Shown: piece after piece, positions 54,187-63,195 of the stretch
How positions within the stretch are numbered: position 1 is the first letter of the stretch
How the letters are laid out: each line of letters begins with the position of its first letter
Source: SIG452 sp045638525
GTDB lineage: Bacteria; Bacillota; Clostridia; UMGS1840
DNA: 64,000 nt
Assembly (NCBI GenBank): GCA_045638525.1
Contig: JAZUBQ010000012.1
Coordinates: forward strand, 232,715-296,714
Reading direction: 5' to 3'
Made by a program: the position numbers and the translations under genes
Notes under the pieces: model-generated
Told to the model about the DNA's origin: nothing
Database searches by the model: none
The model's input: the letters and a program-made list of their open reading frames with translations, nothing else

Positions 54187-56805
54187 TTAGAAAATATTTT
54201 CTGAAATACTGCTGTAGTAAGGGCTCATAATATCAAAACCTTTCCAGAGGAAAGCTTTGTAGTAAAAGCCACCTTCACCAGACAAACTAACACCTAAAAG
54301 ACCATCAGCACTGGTATCAGCATCAACGCTAATCATCCTATCAGCACTATCATAAATAGCAATAACTAAAGTTGCGTTATCCTCTGCGCTGTAAGGCATA
54401 TAGGCGCTAACTACGCCATCGGTTACTGTAACATTTAAATCAGAAGCTAAATAGTAAACATCAGGCCAAATATCACGGTTTAATTTTGCATACATACCGG
54501 ATGCTAAAGCAGAATTGTTTCCTGCAACACCGTTTGCATCAACCACGTCAACCGCTGCATTTAATTTAGATGCTAAACCGCCAACGGTAATCGCAGAATC
54601 AGCAGCATCCATCAGATTGATAACACCTGCACTGCTCATTACCACATCAGTTGCATCAGAAGCCACATCTACTGTTGCCATAAGATCGCTGTTGTCAGCT
54701 AATCCTTCAGGAATATATTCTACAGTAAAGTCATCTAAATAGAATGCTTTTCCGTCGTCCTGATCTTCCACTTCAAATGCACATTTGCCCACAGGAGAGC
54801 TTTGATCTTGGGTACCTGCAGATACATACCAGTAGATTACATCAATGGGCTCTTCATTCAGAAGTTTTCCATCCAGATAGAAATCAATGGTGCCTGCTTT
54901 GCCGTTATCAGCAGTGCCAACATTCAGCACATACTCAACTCGATACCATTTGTTTGCTGCAACCACATAATTGGTTTCTACAACATCCTGATCCGGATTT
55001 CCTCTGTAATACACAGAACCATTCGGTCTTACCCCAACAGAAGGCTGTGCCTGAACCATAGCACTTGCGTTGGTATAAGTGGACGGATTCAGTTTCACCT
55101 GGAAAATGGTATCTCTGCCGCCGTAGGAATCTCTGTCGTATAAAACAGAAACACCTCCACGAACGGTGGAACCTTCACATAAATTTTCAGGAGCGTATGC
55201 TAAATTATTATAGTAGAAAGTAGTATAAACTGCGGGAGAAATTGCAGAATAGGTCATCACTTTATCAGTAGAAGCTTTTCCTGATTTTGCATCCACAATG
55301 TTATTCGCTACGTTCAAATTGCCGTTATTCACGAAACCGCTGGAAGCATCAACTGCTACTCCGCTACCGCTTAAAACTTTGTAGCCGCCGCCTGCAACTA
55401 CGTTGTTGAAGTCAAAATTTCTGTATACACGAGATTTTGCAGTACATTTTGCTTCGCTGATTTCAGTCGGGCAAAGACTAATGGTGTAGTTATCAATTTC
55501 ATCTGCAAAGCTGGGATAATTACCGGCAGTTACTTTATTCGCTTCATATTTGGAATACCACATAATTCCGGTCAAGTTGCCTGCTGCACAAGTATTTCCG
55601 TTTTCTCTTACACCGTTTACATAAAGGTCGTAAGTGTTGTCATTTTTAATGCGAATAGTGTAATGATTCCACTGGTCAATAGGCATAATCACTCTGCCGG
55701 TAGCCGGGAATTTATGCCAGGAATAATAAGCAGCCTTACCATCTTTCACCTGAATTGCGGTTGCACTGCTACCTGCCTTAAAGAACAATAAATAACGTGT
55801 CCAATTATAATCGCAGGTACGCATATCAAAGTCAATCAGAATATCTTCGTTTGCAGAAGCTGCAATCTGTTTCGGAAGAGTGATGGTTTTCTGTGCAATA
55901 TTCACATTCCCAACATTAGCAACTTCCATTCTTACAACAGAATCAGAAGCGGCTTTACCATTGCTACCCGGAACATCGGTAATTGTGGTTCCGGCAGGAG
56001 CTGCACCCCATTCCGCTGCAGAATCCAGTTTAAATAATACTTTCGCCTGTTTATCAGGAGCGGTATCTTTCCATACTTTAATGTTATCCAACTGCATAGA
56101 ACCGCTTCCTGCAGTGTAACCGGTGTCTCCACCTTGTCTAAAGAGAACTTTATCAAAGGGAAGTAATGCCGCTACGTCTGCTTCATGCATACAAACATCA
56201 TCTAAGATGAACTGCGCATGCGAGGTAGCATCACCTGTTTTGCTAACACCGATTTTCAGAGTGTGCCAACCATTATCAACAACTGCTTTGCTCTGATTTC
56301 CGTTTGCAGCTGCATTATTGAATTTGTATGTAGGTACAGAAGCGCCCTGTGCAACAGTAAAGAACGCAGCAGTTTGCCAGTTAGTGAGTCCCCAGTTATA
56401 TAAGGAAATCTGACGGGAAACACCGGTTCCCTCCATTTTAAAATCCAGAGAAAGCCAAACTTCAGTACCAACAGGGTCTGTTGCTGCTAAGTTATTGGAT
56501 ACCGGAATGGACGCAAAACTCCAACAAGCGTTAGTAGCAGTGGTAGTAGTGCTCCATTTTAACGCTGTGCCATTAGCATCTCCACGATCTACTGCCTCAT
56601 AAGTACCGCCGGTTTCTACTACATTCCAGTAAAGAGGATTTAACTGTGTTAATCCTACTTTTACATCAGCCGCAGTTGCAAGAGAAGACATATCCTGCAC
56701 TCTTTCACCTGATACAGCTGCACTAACAGGAACAGCCAAGGTAACCATAGTGCCCACCAACACTGCAATTGTTAATAAAAGGCTTAATAATCTTTTCATT
56801 TTCAT
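54187..56805 (-). CDS. Secreted triple jelly-roll glycan-binding protein
   Basis: An 872-residue secreted protein: signal peptide (1-30), three concanavalin-like jelly rolls at about 45-250, 255-455 and 460-720 (each ending in an LDNIKVW-, IDNYTI- or LDDFTVEY-type strand), and a C-terminal Ig-like module (YKAFLWKGFDIMSPYY). No catalytic residues recognised. It lies directly after the solute-binding protein gene, so a role in capturing the polymer or oligosaccharides for the importer is plausible. Some jelly rolls of this kind are lyases or hydrolases, so activity is not excluded. Confidence 0.72.
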   Translation of the reverse strand: MKMKRLLSLLLTIAVLVGTMVTLAVPVSAAVSGERVQDMSSLATAADVKVGLTQLNPLYWNVVETGGTYEAVDRGDANGTALKWSTTTTATNACWSFASIPVSNNLAATDPVGTEVWLSLDFKMEGTGVSRQISLYNWGLTNWQTAAFFTVAQGASVPTYKFNNAAANGNQSKAVVDNGWHTLKIGVSKTGDATSHAQFILDDVCMHEADVAALLPFDKVLFRQGGDTGYTAGSGSMQLDNIKVWKDTAPDKQAKVLFKLDSAAEWGAAPAGTTITDVPGSNGKAASDSVVRMEVANVGNVNIAQKTITLPKQIAASANEDILIDFDMRTCDYNWTRYLLFFKAGSSATAIQVKDGKAAYYSWHKFPATGRVIMPIDQWNHYTIRIKNDNTYDLYVNGVRENGNTCAAGNLTGIMWYSKYEANKVTAGNYPSFADEIDNYTISLCPTEISEAKCTAKSRVYRNFDFNNVVAGGGYKVLSGSGVAVDASSGFVNNGNLNVANNIVDAKSGKASTDKVMTYSAISPAVYTTFYYNNLAYAPENLCEGSTVRGGVSVLYDRDSYGGRDTIFQVKLNPSTYTNASAMVQAQPSVGVRPNGSVYYRGNPDQDVVETNYVVAANKWYRVEYVLNVGTADNGKAGTIDFYLDGKLLNEEPIDVIYWYVSAGTQDQSSPVGKCAFEVEDQDDGKAFYLDDFTVEYIPEGLADNSDLMATVDVASDATDVVMSSAGVINLMDAADSAITVGGLASKLNAAVDVVDANGVAGNNSALASGMYAKLNRDIWPDVYYLASDLNVTVTDGVVSAYMPYSAEDNATLVIAIYDSADRMISVDADTSADGLLGVSLSGEGGFYYKAFLWKGFDIMSPYYSSISENIF

Positions 56806-56844
56806 TCAATTACATCTCCTATCAATAATTTTATTTTAAATAAA

Positions 56845-58431
56845 TTATCTGCTATTGAATCGGTCTAATTGGGCTTGCTTAATTTCAATTACACGTTCAA
56901 CGCCAAGACGTTTTAATTCTGCAACGAAAGAATCATAGTCTGCCAAATCGGCATTGCCGGTAATATATTTCAAGGTCTGCTGATTTACATAGTCATCAAT
57001 ACCGGTAATCAGTTCATTCAACTCATTTGCTTCTTCCTGACTGGGAGTGATGCTGGGTAAAGTATGAGAAACCATATCGGTTTTCCATAATTCCAGCGCT
57101 TCGGTCTGAGCCGGGTCGGTATAACGCAAGGTTGAAAAACGTTCATCAATAACGGTACAATAATTTCTGAAATAGGGACTTAACTTATCAAAATTAGTTT
57201 TAAAAGGTTCTAACAGTTCTAATTCACCATTTTCTAAAGTATAAGTGGTTCCTTCGATACCGAAGTTGCAAAGCATAGAACCTTCTTCACTATAAGCATA
57301 ATCTAAAAATTTTGCTGCTAACTCAACGTCTTTACAATGAGTGGTAATTGCCGCAAAGGTGTATGGACCGCTGATGCTGTATGCTTCAGGCATATGTCCG
57401 AATTCTGCTCTTTCTCCACGGGTAGAAGTGGGATAAGGCAATGCCTTATAAGTGTAGTTGTTACCACTTTCCGCAGAAGCCTGATTCCAAGTTAAAATAC
57501 GGCTGAGGAAATAAAGAGTAACTGCAGAACGTCCGTCCAGCATCTTATTGCCAACAGTAGTATCATCAATACTGATGAATTCCTTATCTAAAAGACCTTC
57601 GGCATACCAATCTCTCATCACTGCTAAGCCTTCTTTGAAGGAGTCTTCCATCGGTCCATAAGTAACTTTGCCGTCATCATTCACATAATAACCGCAGGCG
57701 GTATCAAATGCACCAAAAATAAAAGCAGAATAACGACTGTCGGTCATCAATTTACCTTCGTAAGTCAGCGGAGAAGCAACTCCGTTTGCTTTAAAGGTTC
57801 TCAACATCTCGGTCCAATCTTCGATTGTTTCAGGGGTTTTGATATTGAGTTTTTCCATCAAATCTGCCCGAACCATAGGACCGATAAACGGGTCAGTATC
57901 TCTCGGTGCAATATTACTGAAAGCAAACATCTGTCCGTCATCCGTTTTCAAATACTTCACACGTTCCGGATCAGCATCTAAATGTGCCTGATAATTCGGT
58001 GCATAAGCAGCAACGATTTCATCAATCGGATAAATAACTTTTTCGCGAATCGCATCAGCCGGAGTATACGCACCGCCTAACCAGGTGTACATAATAATAT
58101 CAGGATACTCACCGGAAGCAATCATCAGATTAAATGCTTCATTGGCATCACCACTGGGATAAACCCATTTGGTTTGAATCCCTGTACGTTTGGTTAACTC
58201 TTGGTGAATGGGGGTATCTTCGTGGGTCAGATAGGCAGGATCCGGTTTTGCATTGACCCAGATTGTTAAGGTGTTATCGGTTTCAATCGGATAGGTATCA
58301 CCATATTTCGATTCACCGATTTCCAAAACACCGGCTTTTCCCCCTTGCGATCCTGTGCCGCAACCGGTTAGGATCAGCGCTGTTGCGAGGATAAGGGCTA
58401 CAACTTTAAAAATCTTTTTCGAAGTTTTCAT
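56845..58431 (-). CDS. Extracellular solute-binding lipoprotein (LplA-type)
   Basis: A 528-residue sugar-binding lipoprotein of an ABC importer. The signal peptide ends in lipobox LTGC with Cys24. The mature part shows the two-lobe family pattern (IPIDEIVAAYAPNYQAHL, GMLDGRSAVTLYF-like repeats). Its size fits LplA-type proteins, which bind oligosaccharides. The start at 58429-58431 (MKTSKKIFKV) is set by AAAGGAGTG; upstream codons in frame would overlap the permease gene and spoil the signal peptide. Confidence 0.9.
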   Translation of the reverse strand: MKTSKKIFKVVALILATALILTGCGTGSQGGKAGVLEIGESKYGDTYPIETDNTLTIWVNAKPDPAYLTHEDTPIHQELTKRTGIQTKWVYPSGDANEAFNLMIASGEYPDIIMYTWLGGAYTPADAIREKVIYPIDEIVAAYAPNYQAHLDADPERVKYLKTDDGQMFAFSNIAPRDTDPFIGPMVRADLMEKLNIKTPETIEDWTEMLRTFKANGVASPLTYEGKLMTDSRYSAFIFGAFDTACGYYVNDDGKVTYGPMEDSFKEGLAVMRDWYAEGLLDKEFISIDDTTVGNKMLDGRSAVTLYFLSRILTWNQASAESGNNYTYKALPYPTSTRGERAEFGHMPEAYSISGPYTFAAITTHCKDVELAAKFLDYAYSEEGSMLCNFGIEGTTYTLENGELELLEPFKTNFDKLSPYFRNYCTVIDERFSTLRYTDPAQTEALELWKTDMVSHTLPSITPSQEEANELNELITGIDDYVNQQTLKYITGNADLADYDSFVAELKRLGVERVIEIKQAQLDRFNSR

Positions 58432-58484
58432 ACCTTTCACTCCTTTTTTAATATTTATTATTTTATTTTTTTTAAAATGATGTC

Positions 58485-59366
58485 CTACCCTTTTACAGAA
58501 CCAATCATAACGCCCTTCATGAAATATTTCTGTAAGAAGGGGTAAGCACACAGCAAGGGTAATGTTGCAACAACAATTGTAGAATACTTAATTGTCATAT
58601 CAATTTTGTTCTGAGAATCCAACAATTGCAACGTTTGATTCTGAATCAGTAAGTCACGAAGAACCAACTGAAGCGGAACTTTTGTGGCATCCTGAAGAAA
58701 AATAGACGGATAAAACCAGCTGTTCCAATAGGTAACACCGTAATAAAGAACCATAACTGCAAGACCACTCTTAGATAACGGCAAATAAATTTTACAGAAA
58801 ATGGTAATATCATTCGCACCATCTAAGTATGCTGCTTCTTCCAATGAATCAGGAATCGACTGAAAATTCGTTCTCATAATAATCATATTGTAAGCAGATA
58901 AAGCGTGAATCAATACAATGCTCCAAAGACTATCATAAAGACCTAAACTCTTAATATTCAAATAGGTAGGAACCAATCCTCCACCAAAATACATGGTAAA
59001 CAACACCAAAAAAGTGAAAACTTTGGCAAACCAAAAGTTTTTACGAGACATAATATAGGCACCTAATGTTGTTAAAAATAAACTAACACATAAACCCGCA
59101 GACACAATAAACAATGTGTTTTTGAACCCCATCCAGATTTTGGGATATTCCAAAATAGCTTTATATGCATCAAAATTGGTATCCAAAGGAAGCCAAAGTA
59201 ATCCGGAATGCCCTCTCAAAAGATTGGAATTACTGAGCGATGCCATCACCACATATATCAAAGGATAAACAGTAACCAATGTTATGCAAATAACGATGGT
59301 ATATACAAAGAGCGAAAACATACGGTCTGTTCCGCTGATTTTAATTTTATTGTTTCTTTTTACCAT
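58485..59366 (-). CDS. Carbohydrate ABC transporter permease (LplC/MalG type)
   Basis: A 293-residue inner-membrane permease with six membrane helices. The ATPase-contact EAA loop reads EEAAYLDGANDITIFCKIYL, then PLSK. The C-terminal GVMIGSVKG is the LplC signature. It pairs with the permease gene upstream, overlapping it by 7 bases. No ATP-binding subunit is encoded nearby; a shared MsmX-type ATPase is the known solution in Firmicutes. Confidence 0.93.
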   Translation of the reverse strand: MVKRNNKIKISGTDRMFSLFVYTIVICITLVTVYPLIYVVMASLSNSNLLRGHSGLLWLPLDTNFDAYKAILEYPKIWMGFKNTLFIVSAGLCVSLFLTTLGAYIMSRKNFWFAKVFTFLVLFTMYFGGGLVPTYLNIKSLGLYDSLWSIVLIHALSAYNMIIMRTNFQSIPDSLEEAAYLDGANDITIFCKIYLPLSKSGLAVMVLYYGVTYWNSWFYPSIFLQDATKVPLQLVLRDLLIQNQTLQLLDSQNKIDMTIKYSTIVVATLPLLCAYPFLQKYFMKGVMIGSVKG

Positions 59367-60307
59367 AAACTTGTTTCACCCACCTTTTTAGCAATACGGT
59401 TTACCACCACCAAACAAATCACGTTAACCACATTGTTGAATAAACCTACTGCTGTGGATAATCCCCAATTGAAGTCTTCAAGTCCCTTACGATATACATA
59501 TGAACTGATAATATCAGCAGTATCGTAAGTCAAAGGGTTGTAGAGCAAAATAATCTTATCCGCTCCCATACTCATTAACTGTCCTACACGAAGAATCAAC
59601 ATTATGATAATCGTTGGAGCAATACCGGGAATTGATACATGCACCAATTTTTGCCAACGATTGGCTCCATCAATATCAGCTGCTTCATAAATTTCGGCAT
59701 TAATCCCACACAACGCTGAAAAATAAATGATAGAACCAAAACCTGTTTGTTGCCAAATGTCAGACAGAATATAAATGGTACGGAACATCTTAGGATCTTG
59801 CAGAATAATATTGTCTGAACCGGTGATTGTTCTTACCAACTGTCCGATAAAACCATCGTAAGAACAAAACTGAGTCACCATACCACAAATTACAACCAAG
59901 GATATAAAATACGGAAAGAAAGAAATACTTTGTGCCAAACTCCGTGTAAAACGATTTTTTACTTCGTTGACCAAGAGTGCAAAGATAATGGGAATCGGAA
60001 AACAAAACAGTATGCTGTAGAAGTTTAAAATCAGCGTATTCGATAGAAGTTTCCCGAAGGTTTCACCTCGAAAGAAGTCTGTAAAATACTTAAAGCCAAC
60101 CCAAGGACTATCCACAATCCCCAAACCGGGACTATAGTCCTTAAACGCAATCACAATCCCATACAACGGCTTGTAACAAAACAAAAATAACCAAATTAAA
60201 ACCGGAAGCGCCATCAAGTATTTCAATTTATGATTCTTCCAATCTTTTTTCACCACATAGCCAAATCCTCGCTGTGATGCAGCCGAAGGTATTGTTTTTG
60301 CTTTCAT
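59360..60307 (-). CDS. Carbohydrate ABC transporter permease (LplB/UgpA type)
   Basis: A 315-residue permease with six membrane helices and an N-terminal cytoplasmic stretch. The EAA loop is EIYEAADIDGANRWQKLVHV. KPLYGIVIAFKDYSP is the LplB-type N-terminal motif. It heterodimerises with the next permease. It lies 28 bases after the kinase-AraC gene, so regulator and transporter are cotranscribed. Confidence 0.93.
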   Translation of the reverse strand: MKAKTIPSAASQRGFGYVVKKDWKNHKLKYLMALPVLIWLFLFCYKPLYGIVIAFKDYSPGLGIVDSPWVGFKYFTDFFRGETFGKLLSNTLILNFYSILFCFPIPIIFALLVNEVKNRFTRSLAQSISFFPYFISLVVICGMVTQFCSYDGFIGQLVRTITGSDNIILQDPKMFRTIYILSDIWQQTGFGSIIYFSALCGINAEIYEAADIDGANRWQKLVHVSIPGIAPTIIIMLILRVGQLMSMGADKIILLYNPLTYDTADIISSYVYRKGLEDFNWGLSTAVGLFNNVVNVICLVVVNRIAKKVGETSLW

Positions 60308-60335
60308 TCCACCATTCTCCTTCCCTATTCTCAGC

Positions 60336-61574
60336 CTATCGCAGTTTAGAACCCCGTTTTCGGTACGCTAAGGGATTCTCACCATATTTTTCTCTAAAAA
60401 TCTTTCTGAAAAAACTTCCATTTTCATATCCAACCTGGACAATAATTTCATCAATAGACATATCCGTTTCTAACAGATATTTTTTTGCCCGATGCAATCT
60501 TTTACTTTTTAAAAGTTCACTAAAGGTTTTACCAAGCGTATTCTTTACCAGGTTTCCTGTATATGTGGTTGAAAAACCAAGAATATCAGCCAACTCTTTT
60601 AAAGATGCATTTTCCAAATGATTGTCCAGATAATTTACAATCTTATCACGGATTTTCTCCGTCCGGATATCCAAATCATCCAATGGTAAAATCCCAATCT
60701 GCTCCATAACTTCGCTCATATAAGGAATAGACGAAACGGGACCGCTTCTGCTAATGGTGATTGCAGACGCACAGGACGCAACCCTAACGATTTCCTGATA
60801 ATCTTTATGATTTGCTACTCCGGAAACGAAATATCCGGTAAAAGTATCTCCGGCTGCAGTGGTATCAACCGTATTAATTTTAAAAATCGGATGAAAAATT
60901 TTATGATTTTTATCCTGATAAACACAGCCGTTCTTGCCAAGAGTCAGCATAACCTTCAGTTCAGGATACTTTGTAACAAAATAACTCAAGGCATCTTCAA
61001 TTTCTGCAAATCCTGAAATATCCTTAGCTTCTTCTTCATTCAAAATTAGATAAGAAACTAAATTCAAATCAATTTTATCAATCTTTTCATTATAAGGTGA
61101 CGGATTTAAAAAAACACACATTCTTATTTCATGTGCCTTTTTTATGATATAATCAATGTTATTGATCTCATTTTGTAATAAGATGAAATCTCCTTCTGCA
61201 AAATGGCCAAGAACCCAGTCAATATACTCCTCCGAAATCATTTCATTGGATCCATGATATACAAAAATTGCATTATCTCCTTCTCGACTGACTTGCAAAA
61301 TCGCATGTCCGTTCATTTCTTCGATATTTTTGATATAAGTTGTACACACATGATTCTGCAAAAGAAAATCCACTAAATTTTCTCCGTTCGAACCAATATA
61401 TCCGGCATGATAAACTTGCAAACCGGCTCGAGCCATTGCTACTGATTGATTCAACCCTTTCCCACCGGGATATGTTTCCAATTTATGACAGGTTAACGTT
61501 TCTCCTACTTCAACAATTCGATCAAGTGTATATACATGGTCTATGTTACAAGAACCAAAATTTAGTATCTTCAT
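60336..61574 (-). CDS. PfkB-family sugar kinase fused to an AraC-type DNA-binding domain
   Basis: A 412-residue two-domain protein. Residues 1-300 are a ribokinase-like kinase with substrate-side motif GGKGLNQ (37-43) and the catalytic anion-hole motif DTTAAGDTF (237-245), the latter as in active ribokinases. Residues 310-405 are two AraC-type helix-turn-helix units (LKELADILGFSTTYTGNLVK, then IDEIIVQVGYENGSFFRKIF and the closing NPLAYRK). The kinase half may sense, phosphorylate, or both. It is first in the operon with the importer. ATG 61574 is preferred (GGTG six bases upstream) over two start codons within nine bases before it. A shared operator-like motif covers its promoter. Confidence 0.92.
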   Translation of the reverse strand: MKILNFGSCNIDHVYTLDRIVEVGETLTCHKLETYPGGKGLNQSVAMARAGLQVYHAGYIGSNGENLVDFLLQNHVCTTYIKNIEEMNGHAILQVSREGDNAIFVYHGSNEMISEEYIDWVLGHFAEGDFILLQNEINNIDYIIKKAHEIRMCVFLNPSPYNEKIDKIDLNLVSYLILNEEEAKDISGFAEIEDALSYFVTKYPELKVMLTLGKNGCVYQDKNHKIFHPIFKINTVDTTAAGDTFTGYFVSGVANHKDYQEIVRVASCASAITISRSGPVSSIPYMSEVMEQIGILPLDDLDIRTEKIRDKIVNYLDNHLENASLKELADILGFSTTYTGNLVKNTLGKTFSELLKSKRLHRAKKYLLETDMSIDEIIVQVGYENGSFFRKIFREKYGENPLAYRKRGSKLR

Positions 61575-61593
61575 ATTCATCACCTTTAGTAAA

Positions 61594-61622
61594 ATTATAC
61601 AAATTTTTCAAAATAACTACAA
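61594..61622 (-). promoter_or_regulatory. Promoter of the kinase-AraC operon
   Basis: Minus-strand TTGTAG (61617-61622) and TATAAT (61594-61599), spacer 17. The weak -35 fits an activator-dependent promoter. Confidence 0.78.
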
Positions 61623-61647
61623 TAACCAATCCCATCCAAAAACAGAC
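61619..61647 (-). promoter_or_regulatory. Operator-like motif, copy A
   Basis: Minus strand: GTCTGTTTTTGGAT, three variable bases (GGG), ATTGGTTATTGT. It overlaps the last four bases of the motif with the -35 box. The same 29-bp block recurs at 63167-63195 at the same distance from the -10. Confidence 0.75.
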
Positions 61648-61774
61648 CGATTATGATATGCTGATAAAAAACTAACCTTTTAAATTCTAAAAGGCACCGA
61701 AAATCGCATAATAATAGTATTTGTTCAACAGAGCAATTCTATCAAAACAAAAAACTTAATTATCCTTTTTAGCA

Positions 61775-61821
61775 TAAAATAAAACAACAATATCCCCCCA
61801 TACAACAATGGAGGGATATTG
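61775..61821 (-). terminator. Terminator of the M20 hydrolase gene
   Basis: Minus-strand CAATATCCCTCC pairs with GGGGGGATATTG (one mismatch), followed by TTGTTTTATTTT, 13 bases after the stop. Confidence 0.85.
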
Positions 61822-61833
61822 CAAAACTTAAAA

Positions 61834-63093
61834 TCACATAGAACCGGATTTCTCAACTAAATATACAGCAAGAGCTTTTGTAATCGCTAAAAACTCGTCA
61901 CAATCCACATACTCATCAATCTGATGGGGACCACCATACTCATTGAACCCTTTATACAACCCGGTATTAAAAGCGGTTCCTCCGCCATAGTGTGCAATAA
62001 CCGAAAGATCCGACAAACATCCACCGGCAAGCTCAATAGGTTTCCCATAAGTTTCTTCCAAAATGTTTTTAAAGATAATCGCTTCACTAGGAACAGAAGA
62101 AGGGTATACCGGAGGAAAGAATCTGGAAATATTTTTGACGCCATCAAAAACTAAACCCATCTCTTGCAGTTTAGTTCTTAATGTTTCACAAACTTCTGCC
62201 AGTTCTGTTTCAATACATTGTTGAGACAATAGCGTGTAAAAGGTAAAGCTGATTCTTGCGATATTCAAATCCAAACCATCATTACCACAAGAAACAGACT
62301 GCAGTCTGTATGCATCCTTCTCAATTTGTGTTTTCGCATAGATAGGATTCTTCTGAAGTTCTTCAAATCGTTTTTCTCCAAAGCGTTGAAATTCATCTAC
62401 AATCAGTTTTAATCCATCAAAAACCTCATGACACGATGAAACTGTCTCCTCTTTGTGTAAGGAAGCAGAAGCACACAAACCTCCAATTCCATAAGGCAAT
62501 ACTTGCATTCCTCCCCCATCCAGATTGATATAAATATCAGATGGATATTTTAGACAAGTCGCCAAAGCACCGTTACCACCGCCGTATTCTTCGTCCGCAT
62601 AGGACGTAACATACACGTCATCTTTCAGAGAAATTCCACATTCCTTGATTGCTCGCAATGCAAAAATCCCTGCTGCAATTCCAAACTTGTCATCACTGGA
62701 ACCTCTACCAAATATCCGATTGTCCTTGATAACACCACTCAACGGCGGAACCGACCATTGCATTTCGTCACCAATAGGAACGGTATCCATATGAGCAGCA
62801 ATGGTGATTTTCTGACCACCATTCCCTCTTAAAACTGCCGTAACATTAGGGCGTTTATCTGTTCCGCGCCCTTTCAAATATCCTTCGTGTTCTGTCAATC
62901 CAGCAACACTGTCCGGATAATAAAACTCCGTTTCAAAACCATATCGGTGGCAGTATTCATTAAAAAACATCTGCCCTGCTTCTTCGTTTCCATAAGACGA
63001 AAAATTCTGAGTATCAATTTTCAACAACTCAGAAAGCAACTCAAACAATTCGTCCTTATGTTGCTCAAGGTAATCCATCACTTTTTTACGCAC
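61834..63093 (-). CDS. M20-family metallohydrolase (ArgE/DapE-like)
   Basis: A 419-residue metal-dependent amidohydrolase. AAHMDTVPIGDEMQWS (first metal ligand), IFGRGSSDDKFG, SYADEEYGGGN (Glu pair) and the C-terminal GGPHQIDEYVDCDEF give the full M20 active site. The substrate could be an N-acyl amino compound. The frame is open for 37 further codons upstream, but the promoter at 63142-63170 lies inside that stretch, so GTG 63093 with GAGGAG ten bases upstream is the likely start; ATG 63078 is the alternative. Co-regulation with the kinase-AraC operon suggests it acts on a product of the same glycan. Confidence 0.85.
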   Translation of the reverse strand: MRKKVMDYLEQHKDELFELLSELLKIDTQNFSSYGNEEAGQMFFNEYCHRYGFETEFYYPDSVAGLTEHEGYLKGRGTDKRPNVTAVLRGNGGQKITIAAHMDTVPIGDEMQWSVPPLSGVIKDNRIFGRGSSDDKFGIAAGIFALRAIKECGISLKDDVYVTSYADEEYGGGNGALATCLKYPSDIYINLDGGGMQVLPYGIGGLCASASLHKEETVSSCHEVFDGLKLIVDEFQRFGEKRFEELQKNPIYAKTQIEKDAYRLQSVSCGNDGLDLNIARISFTFYTLLSQQCIETELAEVCETLRTKLQEMGLVFDGVKNISRFFPPVYPSSVPSEAIIFKNILEETYGKPIELAGGCLSDLSVIAHYGGGTAFNTGLYKGFNEYGGPHQIDEYVDCDEFLAITKALAVYLVEKSGSM

Positions 63094-63141
63094 AATATCC
63101 ACACTCCTCAATCGATAAATTGAAACTATAATCTTTCTATA

Positions 63142-63170
63142 ATTATACAACGTTTCCAACACTAACACAA
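63142..63170 (-). promoter_or_regulatory. Promoter of the M20 hydrolase gene
   Basis: Minus-strand TTGTGT (63165-63170) and TATAAT (63142-63147), spacer 17, same geometry as the promoter at 61594-61622. Confidence 0.75.
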
Positions 63171-63195
63171 TAACCAATTTTATCCAAAAACAGAC
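63167..63195 (-). promoter_or_regulatory. Operator-like motif, copy B, with an upstream partial repeat
   Basis: Minus strand: GTCTGTTTTTGGAT, AAA, ATTGGTTATTGT, identical to copy A except for the three central bases. A further partial copy, GTCTGTTTTGGGA, lies at 63213-63225, 30 bases upstream. Confidence 0.75.

Larger units (their letters stand above)
25374..63093 (-). other. Leftward glycan utilisation locus (lyases, GH78, SGNH, SLH, ABC importer)
   Basis: Twenty-three same-strand genes with mostly 10-60 base gaps form two or three long transcription units. Promoters with a shared motif precede the genes at 63093 and 61574, and a terminator follows the gene ending at 54187. No convincing terminator was found between 54003 and 25374. 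Content: secreted heparinase II/III-like lyases and jelly-roll proteins, SLH proteins, an LplABC-type importer, cytoplasmic rhamnosidases and esterases, and sugar-acid enzymes. The combination implies a rhamnose-containing, esterified, uronic-acid-rich glycan; the exact polymer is inference. No unsaturated-uronyl hydrolase (GH88/GH105) is seen in the window. Confidence 0.7.
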
